Origin: CAYJPA01 sp964371945
Lineage (GTDB): Bacteria; Chloroflexota; Chloroflexia; Thermomicrobiales; UBA6265
Length of the DNA: 64,000 nt
Direction: 5' to 3'
Assembly (NCBI GenBank): GCA_964371945.1
Contig: CAYJPA010000019.1
Span: 7,721-71,720 of the forward strand
A program made the position numbers and the translations under genes. This document shows, piece after piece, positions 53,291-62,026 of this stretch; position 1 is the first letter of the stretch; each line of letters begins with the position of its first letter. The notes under the pieces are model-generated. The model did no database searches, was not told the DNA's origin, and was given only the letters and a program-made list of their open reading frames with translations.

Positions 53291-53363
53291 GATGGGAGAA
53301 GTCCCGCTTCTCACGCCGGCAGATCGGCAAGCTCCGCGCGATCGAAAACCCGAAAGGATTCAT

Positions 53364-54926
53364 ATGCAAGCTCATGATCTTGACCTCGTTGCTCGTTTGG
53401 CCGGGAACGCCTGCACCCGTCGCCGGACGTTGAAGGCGCTCGCCGCGGGGGGTTGGTTTGCCGTCTCAGGCAGCAGACTGCGACTCGATGCACTGGCGGC
53501 CGATCTCTGCTGCTGCAAATGCTCCGGCACGAAAAAGTGCGAGGACGACGTTGCGAGTTTGAGCGAATGCAGGCAACTATGCGGAACGAAGCAGGCGATC
53601 TTCTCGTGCAATCACACGTGCGAGCCGGGAAAGAGCATCTCCAAAGTCTGTAAACTCAGAAAGAAGACTGGCGCGGCAATTACCGCTTCGGTTCCGGGCG
53701 TTTACGATCTGGCCTTCTTCGACGCGGTTGGCGCTGTAACCTATGGACCAGGCGCCGTCCGGGTTTCGGAGGCCATTTTTACGTCCGAAGCCGCCCAGGC
53801 GTCGGGATACGCCGGCGAAACCGGTGGACCGCTGCTCTATTCGGAGGGCGTCTACTCCTTTCATAGCGTTCGAACTGTCGACAACGGTCAGCTCACGCTC
53901 ATCAGTTTTCTCAGTCAGCACGCCTCGATCGAAGCCGCCGAGACGTGGCGTAACTATGCCGCCGGGCAGCTGTGGCCGCCTGAGGCGGAAGAACATACGG
54001 AAGAGTTGAGTCAGGTCGATGTCGCTGATCTTCACCGCTTCACCTTTCCGTCCTCTGAAACGGAAGGCGAAACCGTGACCCGGCTCGCCGGCATCACCCG
54101 CATCGGCGAGTTCGTCCATTGGTTCTCGATCGAAGGAATCGATACGATTCCGGATCCGGAAACTGGATCTCGGTTTCAGCAAGCGGTCGCCGACGCCATC
54201 GCGGATCAGCCAGAACAGACCGAGAGTCTGGCTCCATTGGCTTGGTTGCCAGACGAGACACTCGCGTGCGTGACCAGCGACGAACTAGCCGGCAGTGCCG
54301 GCGCGATTCGAGCAAGCTTGATCCCATCGGCCCAAAACGGCGCCTGCCTGGTGCCCGCGCTGAACGTCAGGTACACCGTTTTGGGCGGTAGGGTGCAGCC
54401 GGCTGAGGGTGCGGCCGATGAGGCCATTGAGCAGTCGAAGGCGTTCTACGCGGGCGCCCAAACGTCAATGACCTACACGTATTTCCAGGGAGCACAACTC
54501 CGGACGCTAACGATCACGCGTTGGAGCAACACCGACGTCGTGGCGAGCGATGGTGCGACCTTTTTCAAACGACTCGCGAAATCCGACGAGCTCAACGGCG
54601 TGGTGCGAACATTCGGAGCGACTGACAACCCGTTAGTCGATGATCCTTCGAACTCAACATTTGGCTACCCGACCGCGAACGGGCTATTGATCGGCGCGGA
54701 AAAAACCGTGTTCAACGGGTCGTACAGTTTCAGCCTGCGAGTGGTTCAGGCGGGTTCGGCCCCCGACATCGCTACCTGGATTCCAGCCGAGGATCCAAAT
54801 GTGACGCTGGTTCTCAACGATCTCGGAAGTGGTTCGAGCAACACACAATTGGAAACGGTGCAATTCGGAAACCTGGAGAACTATCTGCGGAACACACCTG
54901 TCTATGGGGTAAACGCGCCGCGGTGA
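53364..54926 (+). CDS. Secreted Cys-rich protein of unknown function
   Basis: From ATG 53364 (AAAGGA upstream), 520 residues. The N-terminus has a Tat-like signal (TRRRTLKALAAGGWFAVSG). Just behind it is a Cys cluster of about 45 residues (LCCCKCSGTKKC, ECRQLCG, SCNHTCEPGK) with ten Cys, which looks disulfide-bonded or metal-binding. The rest is about 430 residues of beta-rich sequence with no Cys pattern apart from two (LACVTSDE, NGACLVPAL) that could bond. No catalytic motif was seen. It stands alone, between the GcvT-like relic and a repeat-rich spacer. The frame upstream to 53235 overlaps the relic and is not used. Confidence 0.75.
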   Translation: MQAHDLDLVARLAGNACTRRRTLKALAAGGWFAVSGSRLRLDALAADLCCCKCSGTKKCEDDVASLSECRQLCGTKQAIFSCNHTCEPGKSISKVCKLRKKTGAAITASVPGVYDLAFFDAVGAVTYGPGAVRVSEAIFTSEAAQASGYAGETGGPLLYSEGVYSFHSVRTVDNGQLTLISFLSQHASIEAAETWRNYAAGQLWPPEAEEHTEELSQVDVADLHRFTFPSSETEGETVTRLAGITRIGEFVHWFSIEGIDTIPDPETGSRFQQAVADAIADQPEQTESLAPLAWLPDETLACVTSDELAGSAGAIRASLIPSAQNGACLVPALNVRYTVLGGRVQPAEGAADEAIEQSKAFYAGAQTSMTYTYFQGAQLRTLTITRWSNTDVVASDGATFFKRLAKSDELNGVVRTFGATDNPLVDDPSNSTFGYPTANGLLIGAEKTVFNGSYSFSLRVVQAGSAPDIATWIPAEDPNVTLVLNDLGSGSSNTQLETVQFGNLENYLRNTPVYGVNAPR

Positions 54927-55439
54927 CCGCGGAAGCCCCGTCGCTCCGATTAGGATCCGGAGGACGGACTTCAACGCCCGGTCGATGAGAACCCATGCGT
55001 CTTCAACACCAAGGCCGCCTACAATCCAACCTGCGAAAAAGCGAGAGCCAAGCTGCAAAGAGTCAAGATCTACCCGGGACTGGCTCAAGGACAGCTCGGA
55101 CTCTTCATTCGATACCACGCACCTCATCGTGGACGCCGAACGCTTATAGGGGGCAACCGCCGTGTTGACCCTCGTCGTCCGTCGCGATGCCGGAATGCAA
55201 AAGCGGACACATCCATCGCTGTGTCTTTCCCTTCCATCAACATGAGCACAAACCGCGCCCACTTGTCGTCTTGAGCGAGGGCCGCGGCCGAAGTCGAAGG
55301 ATCTCCCTTGCAAAGATTTTCGCCCAGACAACTACAAACGCGGTCGATTTCGACCGCGCTTGTGTTTCAATCACTTCTTGGAGCTTGGAGCTTGGAGCTT
55401 GGAGCTTGGAGCTTGGAGCTTGGAGCTTGGAACCCGCAA
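54927..55439. other. Repeat-rich spacer without genes
   Basis: No supported coding region. It holds the dispersed repeat shared with the end of the GcvT-like relic (18 identical bases at 55003-55020 and 53178-53195, with weaker similarity around them) and a heptanucleotide tandem array at 55381-55429. Frames on the minus strand across both repeat copies encode similar peptides (GGLGVEDAWVLI and GGLGVDDAGVLI). Confidence 0.6.
55381..55429. repeat. Heptanucleotide tandem repeat, seven copies of GAGCTTG
   Basis: Seven perfect 7-base units directly before the msrA stop side. It is outside any gene. A slippage-prone array of this kind can vary in copy number between cells; whether it affects msrA mRNA 3' end stability is unknown. 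Confidence 0.95.
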
Positions 55440-56099
55440 TTAGCGGCTAGAAACAGCCGACCCGATCGGACAACTCACACCAGTCCCATCCAACCCACAG
55501 TAGCCGTGCGGCACCTTGTGTAGATACTGTTGGTGGTAATCCTCGGCATAGTAGAACGGCCCCGCCGGTGCGATCTCGGTCGTGATCTCACCATACCCGG
55601 ATCTGCTCAGTTCAGACTGATAGGCATCGCGCGACAACTCGGCGATTCGCGCCTGCCTATCGCTCGTGGTGTAGATCGCGGAACGATACTGCGTGCCGTG
55701 GTCGTTCCCCTGGCGCATTCCCTGGGTCGGATTATGCTCCTCCCAGAAAACCCGCAGGATCTCGTCGTAAGTGATGCGACTCGGATCGAACACCACCAAC
55801 ACCGCTTCGGTGTGGCCGGTCCGGCCGCTGCAAACCTCTTCATATGTCGGATTCGGCGTAACTCCGCCCACATAGCCGGCAGCGGTGCTCACGACACCTT
55901 TGGTCTGCCAGAAGAGCCGCTCGGCACCCCAAAAACAGCCCATGCCGACGATTGCGGTTTCAAGACCGGAATCGAATGGCGGCTTGATTGGCGTGCCCAG
56001 AACCGCATGGCGATCCGGAATGCCGGCTAGTGGGGTCGAGCGTCCAGGGAGCGCCTTCTCGGGCTCGATCATGGTGGTCTTCTTGCGTCCAAACAGCAT
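55440..56099 (-). CDS. msrA: Peptide methionine sulfoxide reductase MsrA
   Basis: A 219-residue MsrA. The catalytic Cys is in IVGMGCFWGAERLFWQTKGV, followed by AAGYVGGVTPNPTYEEVCSGRTGHTEAVLV, FWEEHNPTQGMRQGNDHGTQYRSAIYT (split) and the C-terminal YYAEDYHQQYLHKVPHGYCGLDGTGVSCP with likely resolving Cys. It reduces methionine-S-sulfoxide in proteins using thioredoxin. An N-terminal extension of about 45 residues precedes the catalytic domain, longer than in minimal MsrA, without a signal peptide. Monocistronic; the stop abuts the heptanucleotide repeat region. Confidence 0.96.
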   Translation of the reverse strand: MLFGRKKTTMIEPEKALPGRSTPLAGIPDRHAVLGTPIKPPFDSGLETAIVGMGCFWGAERLFWQTKGVVSTAAGYVGGVTPNPTYEEVCSGRTGHTEAVLVVFDPSRITYDEILRVFWEEHNPTQGMRQGNDHGTQYRSAIYTTSDRQARIAELSRDAYQSELSRSGYGEITTEIAPAGPFYYAEDYHQQYLHKVPHGYCGLDGTGVSCPIGSAVSSR

Positions 56100-56231
56100 T
56101 GATAGGTCCTCCGAACCGCGCGTTTAGGAAAGACGCTACGGTCAATCATCGTGAAGGCAGTTCGACCGCACGTGCCCATGGAGAGGCACTCAAATAGTCT
56201 CGAACGAGGCAAATTCGTTACAAGGTTGCGG

Positions 56232-57359
56232 CTACTGGAGACGCCCGCGCGAGGCGACCGGCCAGATCGTCTCTATCGTGCCATTTCGCACACCGAAAAG
56301 GTAGTCATGCAGATGCGTAACCTGATCGTGATAGCCGATCTCGAGCGCGAGCCGGTCGCCGAGATCTGGCGTCTCCGTCTCGTCATCGAGCAAAACGGTT
56401 CCGTGCTCGGCGGAGAACATCAAAGCCGTGACACCCGGCATTCCACGGATCGAAGGCACCCTCTCACCTGGATCGACGCTTTTGCGACCGGCATCGATAA
56501 TGATCCGACTCGAGGTCGGTCGACTGGTCACTTGAGTCAGGAGTAACAACGCCGGCTCGACATTGACCTCGAGATCGCGATACACCGAGTCGCCAAAAAT
56601 ACCACCTCCGGCCTGAACCTCGGTGATTCCGGAAACGGCGATCGCATTGCGGTACGTCCCTGTGCCGCTGGCAGATACGATCTCCACCGGCAAACCGCTC
56701 GCTCTGACTGTCTCTGCCGTTTCTACCAGAGCAGTAACGGACTTTGTGATCGTTTCGCGGCGGAGCGCCGGGTCGGCGATGTCCATTCCGTGTCCCTCAT
56801 ACCCCATCAAGCCGGCGAATCTCACTCCAGCGAGAGCGGCAATCTCTTGCGCCAGCCCGACGGCCGCCTCGCCAGGCAGAACGCCGGCGCGCTCCATCCC
56901 AACGTTCAATTCGATGATGACCCTGGGTTTTGTCCCGGCCGTGATTCCCGCCTCCGAAATCTCGCGTGCATTCTTGATGTTGTCGACGGCAACAACAACT
57001 TCCGCGCGGCGGCAGAGCGCCGCCAGGCGCCTGGTCTTGATCGGTCCCACGATCTGATTCGCGATCAAAATGTCGCGGACACCAGCCGCCGCCATCACCT
57101 CTGCCTCGCCAACCTTGGCGCAGGTCACCCCGATAGCGCCCGCGGCGATCTGCTTGTGTGTGATCGCCGGGCACTTGTGTCCCTTTGCATGCGGTCGCCA
57201 GGAAACGCCCGCGGCCGCAATCTCCCGGCTCATCGTCGCCAGATTGCGTTCAAATGCGTCGAGATCGATCAAAAGCGCCGGGGTGTCGAGCTGTTCGATC
57301 GAAAGCCCAATCAATGTGGTGATCACGCGACGACTTCTCCTTGCTCCAACCTGTGACAT
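56232..57359 (-). CDS. D-threonine aldolase / D-serine dehydratase-like PLP enzyme (alanine racemase fold)
   Basis: A 375-residue fold-III PLP enzyme. LDTPALLIDLDAFERNL opens the domain, PLP-lysine lies in WRPHAKGHKCPAI, then KVGEAEVMAAAGVRDILIANQIVG, ELNVGMERAGV, GLMGYEGHGM, SASGTGTYRNA and the metal-site region LALEIGYHDQVTHLHDYLFGVRNG. This is the DSD1/D-TA family that cleaves D-threonine to glycine and acetaldehyde or dehydrates D-serine. The usual C-terminal His-Cys-Asp metal motif is replaced by variants (THLHD), so the exact activity is open. ATG 57359 falls in a TGTCACAAAA-type repeat; GTG 57326 with AGGAG upstream is an alternative start. Confidence 0.85.
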   Translation of the reverse strand: MSQVGARRSRRVITTLIGLSIEQLDTPALLIDLDAFERNLATMSREIAAAGVSWRPHAKGHKCPAITHKQIAAGAIGVTCAKVGEAEVMAAAGVRDILIANQIVGPIKTRRLAALCRRAEVVVAVDNIKNAREISEAGITAGTKPRVIIELNVGMERAGVLPGEAAVGLAQEIAALAGVRFAGLMGYEGHGMDIADPALRRETITKSVTALVETAETVRASGLPVEIVSASGTGTYRNAIAVSGITEVQAGGGIFGDSVYRDLEVNVEPALLLLTQVTSRPTSSRIIIDAGRKSVDPGERVPSIRGMPGVTALMFSAEHGTVLLDDETETPDLGDRLALEIGYHDQVTHLHDYLFGVRNGTIETIWPVASRGRLQ

Positions 57360-57369
57360 TTTGTGACAT
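57349..57369. repeat. Dispersed TGTCACAAAA-type repeat, copy near 57.3 kb
   Basis: The 21 bases are the exact inverted copy of 63818-63838. The core is a direct repeat of TGTCACAAAA with a ten-base period. It contains the upstream start codon of the D-threonine-aldolase-like gene. Confidence 0.75.
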
Positions 57370-57592
57370 TCTGTTGCATTCCAGCTTCAGAGTATCCAAG
57401 GTTTCGTCGAACGCTGCTTGGCTGCCCACGTGAGCCCCGGAGAGACATTGCAATCTGAGCGCTTGGCTTCAGCCTGGGGTCTCGTGGGAGCCCGCGGAAC
57501 TGAACACATTGACGTCCCGCACCATGCTCCGTAGACTCCCATAGCTCGCCCGTCGGCCTCGATTGGTTCGGATTCATGAGACTGGACTCGTT

Positions 57593-58798
57593 GTGACCAA
57601 GCCGTCAGTGGACCGAACGAGCGCCGCCAAAGGATTCGCGAGCAAGGCCGTGCACGCCGGGGAGCGAGCGGCGCGACAGAGCTTCCTCCCGACTTCCACC
57701 CCGATCTATCTCACCAGCTCATACGTCTACGACGAGCTCAGCGAGCTCGATGCCGTTTTCGCCAATGAGCAGCCAGGCTTCGTTTACACCCGCTACGGAA
57801 ACCCCACCTTCAAGGCTCTGGAAACGGCGGTCGCCTCACTCGAAGGGGCGGAGGACGCGATCGCCTACGGCTCCGGTATGGGCGCACTGCACGCGGCGAT
57901 ACTGAATCAAGTCCAATCCGGCTCGCGAATCGTTGCCGCTAAAGATCTTTACGGCGCGACCGCCACCATGCTGACCAATGTCTTCGCGACCGTTGGCGTC
58001 CGCACAACCTTCGTCGATATGATGGACATCGACGCCGTCGCGGCGGCGATCGACAAGCACAAACCGCGCGTTGTCTTCCTCGAAACGATCTCAAATCCGC
58101 TCTTGCGCATCCCCGATCTCCCCGCGATCGCGGAGATCTCCCGCAAGGGAAAGGCGACGCTGATCGTCGACAACACCTTCGCCTCGCCCGTGCTCGTCAA
58201 TCCGCTCAAGCACGGCGCGCACACTGTGGTCCATTCCAGCACCAAATACTTGAGCGGTCACGGCGATGTGACCGGTGGGGTGATCGCGACCGACGCCGAG
58301 AGGGCATTGGAGATCCGCGAGATCACCAAACTGACCGGCGCGATCCCCGGTCCGTTCGAGGCGTGGTTGACGCTCCGAGGCATCAAGACGCTGCCACTTC
58401 GTGTACGCAAGCAGTCCGAAAACGCTGCCGCCGTTGCCGGCTGGCTAAGCGCGGACCCGCGCACGGCGAAGGTTCACTACCCTGGGCTGGTCAAAACGCC
58501 GCCGATCTTCAACGATGAGCTTCGCGGTGGCATGATTTCGTTCGAAATTGCCGGGGCGTGTCGCGACAACATCTTCCGCTTCATGGAAGCCTTGCGCCTC
58601 TGCCTGCCGGCCGTGTCGCTCGGTGACGTCTACAGTCTGGTGCTCTATCCTCCGATCTCGACCCATCGCGGGCTGACGCCGCAAGAGCTCGACGGAATGG
58701 GAATCGCTCAAGGACTGGTTCGATTGTCCGTTGGCATTGAGGATGTCGAAGATATCATCGAAGACCTCGATCAAGCGCTCGCGGCGGCCCGCGAGTAA
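57593..58798 (+). CDS. Cys/Met-metabolism PLP enzyme (cystathionine gamma-synthase / gamma-lyase family)
   Basis: From GTG 57593, 401 residues; the ATG at 57563 adds ten. Fold-I enzyme of the Cys/Met family: FASKAVHAGER, PIYLTSSYVY, VYTRYGNPTFKALETAVASLEGAEDAIAYGSGMGA (split), LYGATATMLTNVF, ISNPLLRIPDL, VDNTFASPVL, and PLP-lysine in HSSTKYLSGHGDVTGG. The end has SLGDVYSLVLYPPISTHRGLTPQEL and VRLSVGIEDVEDIIEDLDQAL, typical of this family. It may act as cystathionine gamma-synthase, gamma-lyase or O-acetylhomoserine sulfhydrylase; sequence alone does not decide. It is upstream of the sulfur-carrier E1 gene on the same strand, linking it to sulfur amino acids. Confidence 0.92.
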   Translation: MTKPSVDRTSAAKGFASKAVHAGERAARQSFLPTSTPIYLTSSYVYDELSELDAVFANEQPGFVYTRYGNPTFKALETAVASLEGAEDAIAYGSGMGALHAAILNQVQSGSRIVAAKDLYGATATMLTNVFATVGVRTTFVDMMDIDAVAAAIDKHKPRVVFLETISNPLLRIPDLPAIAEISRKGKATLIVDNTFASPVLVNPLKHGAHTVVHSSTKYLSGHGDVTGGVIATDAERALEIREITKLTGAIPGPFEAWLTLRGIKTLPLRVRKQSENAAAVAGWLSADPRTAKVHYPGLVKTPPIFNDELRGGMISFEIAGACRDNIFRFMEALRLCLPAVSLGDVYSLVLYPPISTHRGLTPQELDGMGIAQGLVRLSVGIEDVEDIIEDLDQALAAARE

Positions 58799-58880
58799 CG
58801 CGGGGTTTGCCGGAGACTCTGGTTTGATCTATTCTTGAGTAACAACTTAGTCATTCGTTTTCACGTTTCGGAGATTTCAA

Positions 58881-60062
58881 ATGTCAGCTATTTACCGTGA
58901 CCTCTTCGAGCGCACTCGATCGGCGATCCGCGAGGTTAACGTCGCCGAAGCTCGCGAGATGATCGCCGATGGCGCCCAGATCCTCGATGTCCGCGAGGCC
59001 GATGAGGTCGAACAGGGGGTCATTCCGGGCGCCGTGCACATTCCTCGCGGGTTCTTGGAAATGCGCGCCGAGGAGCAGATCCTGCATAAGGATCAACCGG
59101 TCATGATCTACTGCGCGGGCGGCATACGTTCCGCCTTCGCCGCCAAAGCGCTGCGGGAGCTTGGCTACAGGGACCCTGTTTCGCTCATCGGCGGCTTCAG
59201 CGCCTGGAAATCGAAGGGCATGCCCTTCGACATTCCAAGGGCCTTTTCGGCGGAGCAGCGGCGCCGTTACAGCCGGCACTTTCTCCTGCCTGAAGTTGGC
59301 GAGGCGGGACAGCGCGCCCTCCTGGACGCGAAGGTCTTGCTCGTCGGCGCCGGCGGGCGTGGGTCGCCGGCGGGACTCTATCTCGCCGCCGCGGGCGTCG
59401 GCACGCTTGGGATCATCGACGACGACGTGGTCGATGACAGCAACTTGCAGCGCCAGGTGCTTCATTCGACCGAACGGATCGGCATGTCGAAAGTCGAATC
59501 GGCCCGGGTTGCGATCACTGCGCTCAATCCCGACGTGAAGGTGATCGGTCACGAGGTCCGCCTAAGCAAGGAGAATGTGCTTGACATCTTCTCCGGCTAC
59601 GACATCGTGGTCGACGGCACCGACAACTTCGCCAGCCGGTACCTGATCAACGATGCCTGTGTGCTGCTCGGCAAGCCGAATGTCCACGGGAGCATCTTCC
59701 GATTCGAGGGGCAGGCCACGGTCTTCAGCTACAACGACGGCCCGTGCTACCGCTGTCTCTTCCCAGACCCGCCGCCGCCGGACCTCGCGCCAAACTGCGC
59801 GGAAGCCGGCGTGCTAGGCGCTTTGCCGGGCACGATTGGGCTGATTCAGGCGACCGAAGCGCTCAAAATCGTGCTCGGAATCGGGAGCACGTTGAGCGGC
59901 CGGTTGATGATGTACGACGCGCTGGAGATGGAGTTCCGCGAGATGAAGCTCCGCCGAGATCCGCATTGCCCGATCTGCGGTCCCGGCGCGCCGGCGTCGC
60001 TGGACGACATCGACTACACCGATGCCGGCTGTGCGGTTCCGGCGCTAGCGGGCGTCCACTAG
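58881..60062 (+). CDS. Rhodanese-ThiF/MoeB fusion: sulfur-carrier activating (E1-like) enzyme
   Basis: A 393-residue protein with an N-terminal rhodanese domain (about 20-120; DVREADEVEQGVIPGAVHIPR and active Cys in MIYCAGGIRSAFAA) and a C-terminal E1-like domain (about 130-380; nucleotide site VLLVGAGGRGSPAGLYLAAAGVGTLGIIDDD, RQVLHSTERIGMSKVESA, VDGTDNFASRYLINDAC, and zinc-binding Cys pairs CYRCLF and CPICG). In MoeZ/MOCS3 the order is E1 then rhodanese; here it is reversed. It should adenylate the C-terminal GlyGly of the CysO-like carrier and pass sulfur to it. The carrier, JAMM protease and CysM genes are directly convergent. Confidence 0.92.
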   Translation: MSAIYRDLFERTRSAIREVNVAEAREMIADGAQILDVREADEVEQGVIPGAVHIPRGFLEMRAEEQILHKDQPVMIYCAGGIRSAFAAKALRELGYRDPVSLIGGFSAWKSKGMPFDIPRAFSAEQRRRYSRHFLLPEVGEAGQRALLDAKVLLVGAGGRGSPAGLYLAAAGVGTLGIIDDDVVDDSNLQRQVLHSTERIGMSKVESARVAITALNPDVKVIGHEVRLSKENVLDIFSGYDIVVDGTDNFASRYLINDACVLLGKPNVHGSIFRFEGQATVFSYNDGPCYRCLFPDPPPPDLAPNCAEAGVLGALPGTIGLIQATEALKIVLGIGSTLSGRLMMYDALEMEFREMKLRRDPHCPICGPGAPASLDDIDYTDAGCAVPALAGVH

Positions 60063-60094
60063 CAATCACCCACCGCTGCGAGGCGATGGCTGCC

Positions 60095-60505
60095 TCAGAC
60101 AATTGCTAACTCGGTGATCTGTTCATCGACGATACGAAAGGCGCGAAGTACCGGCGTTTCCGGATGTTCGAGCGAGCAGATCACATAGATCGAATCAGGC
60201 CAGCCGGCGAGCTCGACATCCCGAGCGGACGGATACGCCACCGAAACCGGATGGGAGTGGTAGATGACCGCGACATCGCTCTTGCGCTCATCCAGATCCA
60301 TGAGCAGCCTGTAAAGCTCTCTGGCCTCTGGTTCGTAAAAGTCGACGCCTTCATACACATTGGTGAGCCGGTGAAGTGCCGCCAATGTGCCGTCGCGGCC
60401 TTCGATCACACCGCAGCATTCTCGCGGAACTTCAGCTCTGGCGTGCTCGATGATCTCGTCGCGCATTTCGACCGGCAGTTGCAGGGTTGACTGGATTCCT
60501 GGCAT
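60095..60505 (-). CDS. mec: Mec-like JAMM metalloprotease (sulfur-carrier processing)
   Basis: A 136-residue JAB1/MPN/Mov34 metalloprotease. All zinc ligands are visible: Glu in VPRECCGVIEGRDG and the H-x-H-x(7)-S-x2-D motif in YHSHPVSVAYPSARDVEL. In Mycobacterium tuberculosis Mec cleaves the CysO-cysteine adduct, releasing cysteine. Its ATG overlaps the stop of the CysO gene (TGATG), so the two are translationally coupled, and CysM lies just upstream. In this cluster it may also trim extra residues from the CysO precursor. Function is well supported by family and context. Confidence 0.9.
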   Translation of the reverse strand: MPGIQSTLQLPVEMRDEIIEHARAEVPRECCGVIEGRDGTLAALHRLTNVYEGVDFYEPEARELYRLLMDLDERKSDVAVIYHSHPVSVAYPSARDVELAGWPDSIYVICSLEHPETPVLRAFRIVDEQITELAIV

Positions 60506-60801
60506 CAGATCGTTGCGCCGCCGGCCATCGCGGGGATGATCCCGATCTCGTCGCCGCTCTTTACCGGGGACGCGGCTCCCTCGAGCTGCCGGGCGTTCTC
60601 ACCGTTAATGAAGATGTTGACGAATCGCCGGATCTCGCCATCCGGCTCGACCACGCGCTCCTTGATTCCCGGGAACTGACCCTCGAGCGAATCGATGAGC
60701 TCGCCGATCGTGCCGCCGTTCCCGGAAACGCGAGCTTCTCCGCCGGTGTATTTACGCAGTGGGGTTGGAATCAGGACGGTGATCGATCCGCCGTCGGACA
60801 T
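60505..60801 (-). CDS. cysO: CysO-like sulfur-carrier protein with residues beyond the GlyGly
   Basis: A 98-residue beta-grasp protein (SITVLIPTPLRKYTGGEARV, GTIGELIDSLEGQFPGIKERV, FVNIFINGENARQLEG, VKSGDEIGIIPAMAGG). It is a MoaD/ThiS-type carrier whose C-terminal thiocarboxylate gives sulfur for cysteine synthesis. The usual end is GG; here the gene encodes GG followed by Ala-Thr-Ile before the stop, so the carrier must be trimmed to be active. The JAMM protease starts inside its stop codon, a natural candidate. CysM is encoded upstream, 38 bases away. Expression as a CysM-CysO-Mec operon is likely. Confidence 0.9.
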   Translation of the reverse strand: MSDGGSITVLIPTPLRKYTGGEARVSGNGGTIGELIDSLEGQFPGIKERVVEPDGEIRRFVNIFINGENARQLEGAASPVKSGDEIGIIPAMAGGATI

Positions 60802-60839
60802 GAGATGCTCCTACTTTCTGAATTGAGCGCGATTTCTGA

Positions 60840-61799
60840 TCATTCGGTCCAGAGACCGGTGGAAAGATACTTCGAGCCGCCGTCCGGCGCGACCTGCACG
60901 AGAACGGCCGGCTCATCGTTCGCCTGCGCTTCTTTGGCGAGTCGAACGGCGGCGGCGAGCGCCGCCCCGGTCGACGTGCCAACAAAGAGGCCCTCGAAGC
61001 GGGCCAGCACCCGCGACATGTCGAACGCCTCTTCGGTTTCGACGCCGATCTGGATGTCGGGCAACGACGCGTTGTAAATCGCCGGCACGATCGAGGTCGG
61101 CATGTGCTTCAGCCCTTCGATCCCGTGGAACGCTTCCGACGGCTGCACCGCGACGAGCTTGACGCCCGGATTCTGTTGCTTGAGAAACGCGCCGGTGCCC
61201 ATTAACGTGCCCGTCGTCCCAAGGCACGCCAGGAAGTGGGTGACACGTCCGCCGCTTTGCGCCCAGATTTCCGGACCGGTGGACCGAAAGTGCGCTTCCG
61301 GATTTGCCGGATTGCCGTACTGATCGGCAAAGAAGTAGCGACTCGGGTTTTCCGCCGCGATCTGCTCCACCAGTTTTGCGGCGCCGTTCGAACCGTCGTA
61401 CGGATCACTGAAGATGACCTTAGCGCCATAGGCGCTCAAAATTCGTTTCCGCTCGCTCGATGCGCTTTCCGGAACAACGAGCTCGACCGGGAAATCGAGC
61501 ACCGCACCGAGCATCGCGTACGCGATCCCGGTATTGCCGGATGTGGAATCGAGCAGCACTTGGCCCGGGCCAAGGAGATCAGCGGCCAGAGCGGTACGCA
61601 CAATCGACAGCGCGGGCCGGTCCTTGACCGATCCGCCCGGGTTGCTCCATTCGGCTTTCAACCAAATCTCGATGTTGTCCGGGATGCCCAGATGCTCGGT
61701 CAAACGCGTCAATCGCATCAGCGGGGTATTACCGATCGCGCGGATCGCTGCTGATCGCTGAAGGCGCTTCATTGAATCGGATTTGGCGGTACAAACCAT
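60840..61799 (-). CDS. cysM: Cysteine synthase CysM (O-phosphoserine/sulfur-carrier type)
   Basis: A 319-residue fold-II PLP enzyme: AIGNTPLMRLTRLTEHLG, PLP-lysine in PGGSVKDRPALSIVRTA, substrate loop LLDSTSGNTGIAYAMLGAVL, PLP phosphate and ring binding in CLGTTGTLMGTGAFLKQQNPGVKLVAVQP (split), GIEGLKHMPTSIVPAIYN and the C-terminal GLFVGTSTGAALAAAVRLA. It resembles the mycobacterial CysM that uses O-phosphoserine and the CysO thiocarboxylate. It ends TGLWTE rather than extending further. ATG 61799 is the first of two; ATG 61772 (MKRLQRSAAIRAIGNTP) is equally plausible. First gene of the CysM-CysO-Mec operon. Confidence 0.93.
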   Translation of the reverse strand: MVCTAKSDSMKRLQRSAAIRAIGNTPLMRLTRLTEHLGIPDNIEIWLKAEWSNPGGSVKDRPALSIVRTALAADLLGPGQVLLDSTSGNTGIAYAMLGAVLDFPVELVVPESASSERKRILSAYGAKVIFSDPYDGSNGAAKLVEQIAAENPSRYFFADQYGNPANPEAHFRSTGPEIWAQSGGRVTHFLACLGTTGTLMGTGAFLKQQNPGVKLVAVQPSEAFHGIEGLKHMPTSIVPAIYNASLPDIQIGVETEEAFDMSRVLARFEGLFVGTSTGAALAAAVRLAKEAQANDEPAVLVQVAPDGGSKYLSTGLWTE

Positions 61800-62026
61800 G
61801 GCCTTATGGAAGCCTTAATCGACGCACGCCGCGATAGTTGTAGAGTTGATTCTACAGAATAACAATATCGATCAGCCTACCTCAGGTGTCAAGCGACTAA
61901 ATGACGGGACCAACCCCGCCATCTCCGAATGCGCTCACGGAATGACCTCTGTCGTTACCGCCTGCTACGATTAGATGTGCGGCAATCGCAAGCTGAATCA
62001 GCGCAAATCACACGGGAAGGACCACG

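Noticed and set aside
54684..55331. Minus-strand frame of 215 codons
   Set aside because: It runs antisense over the Cys-rich gene end and through the dispersed repeat.
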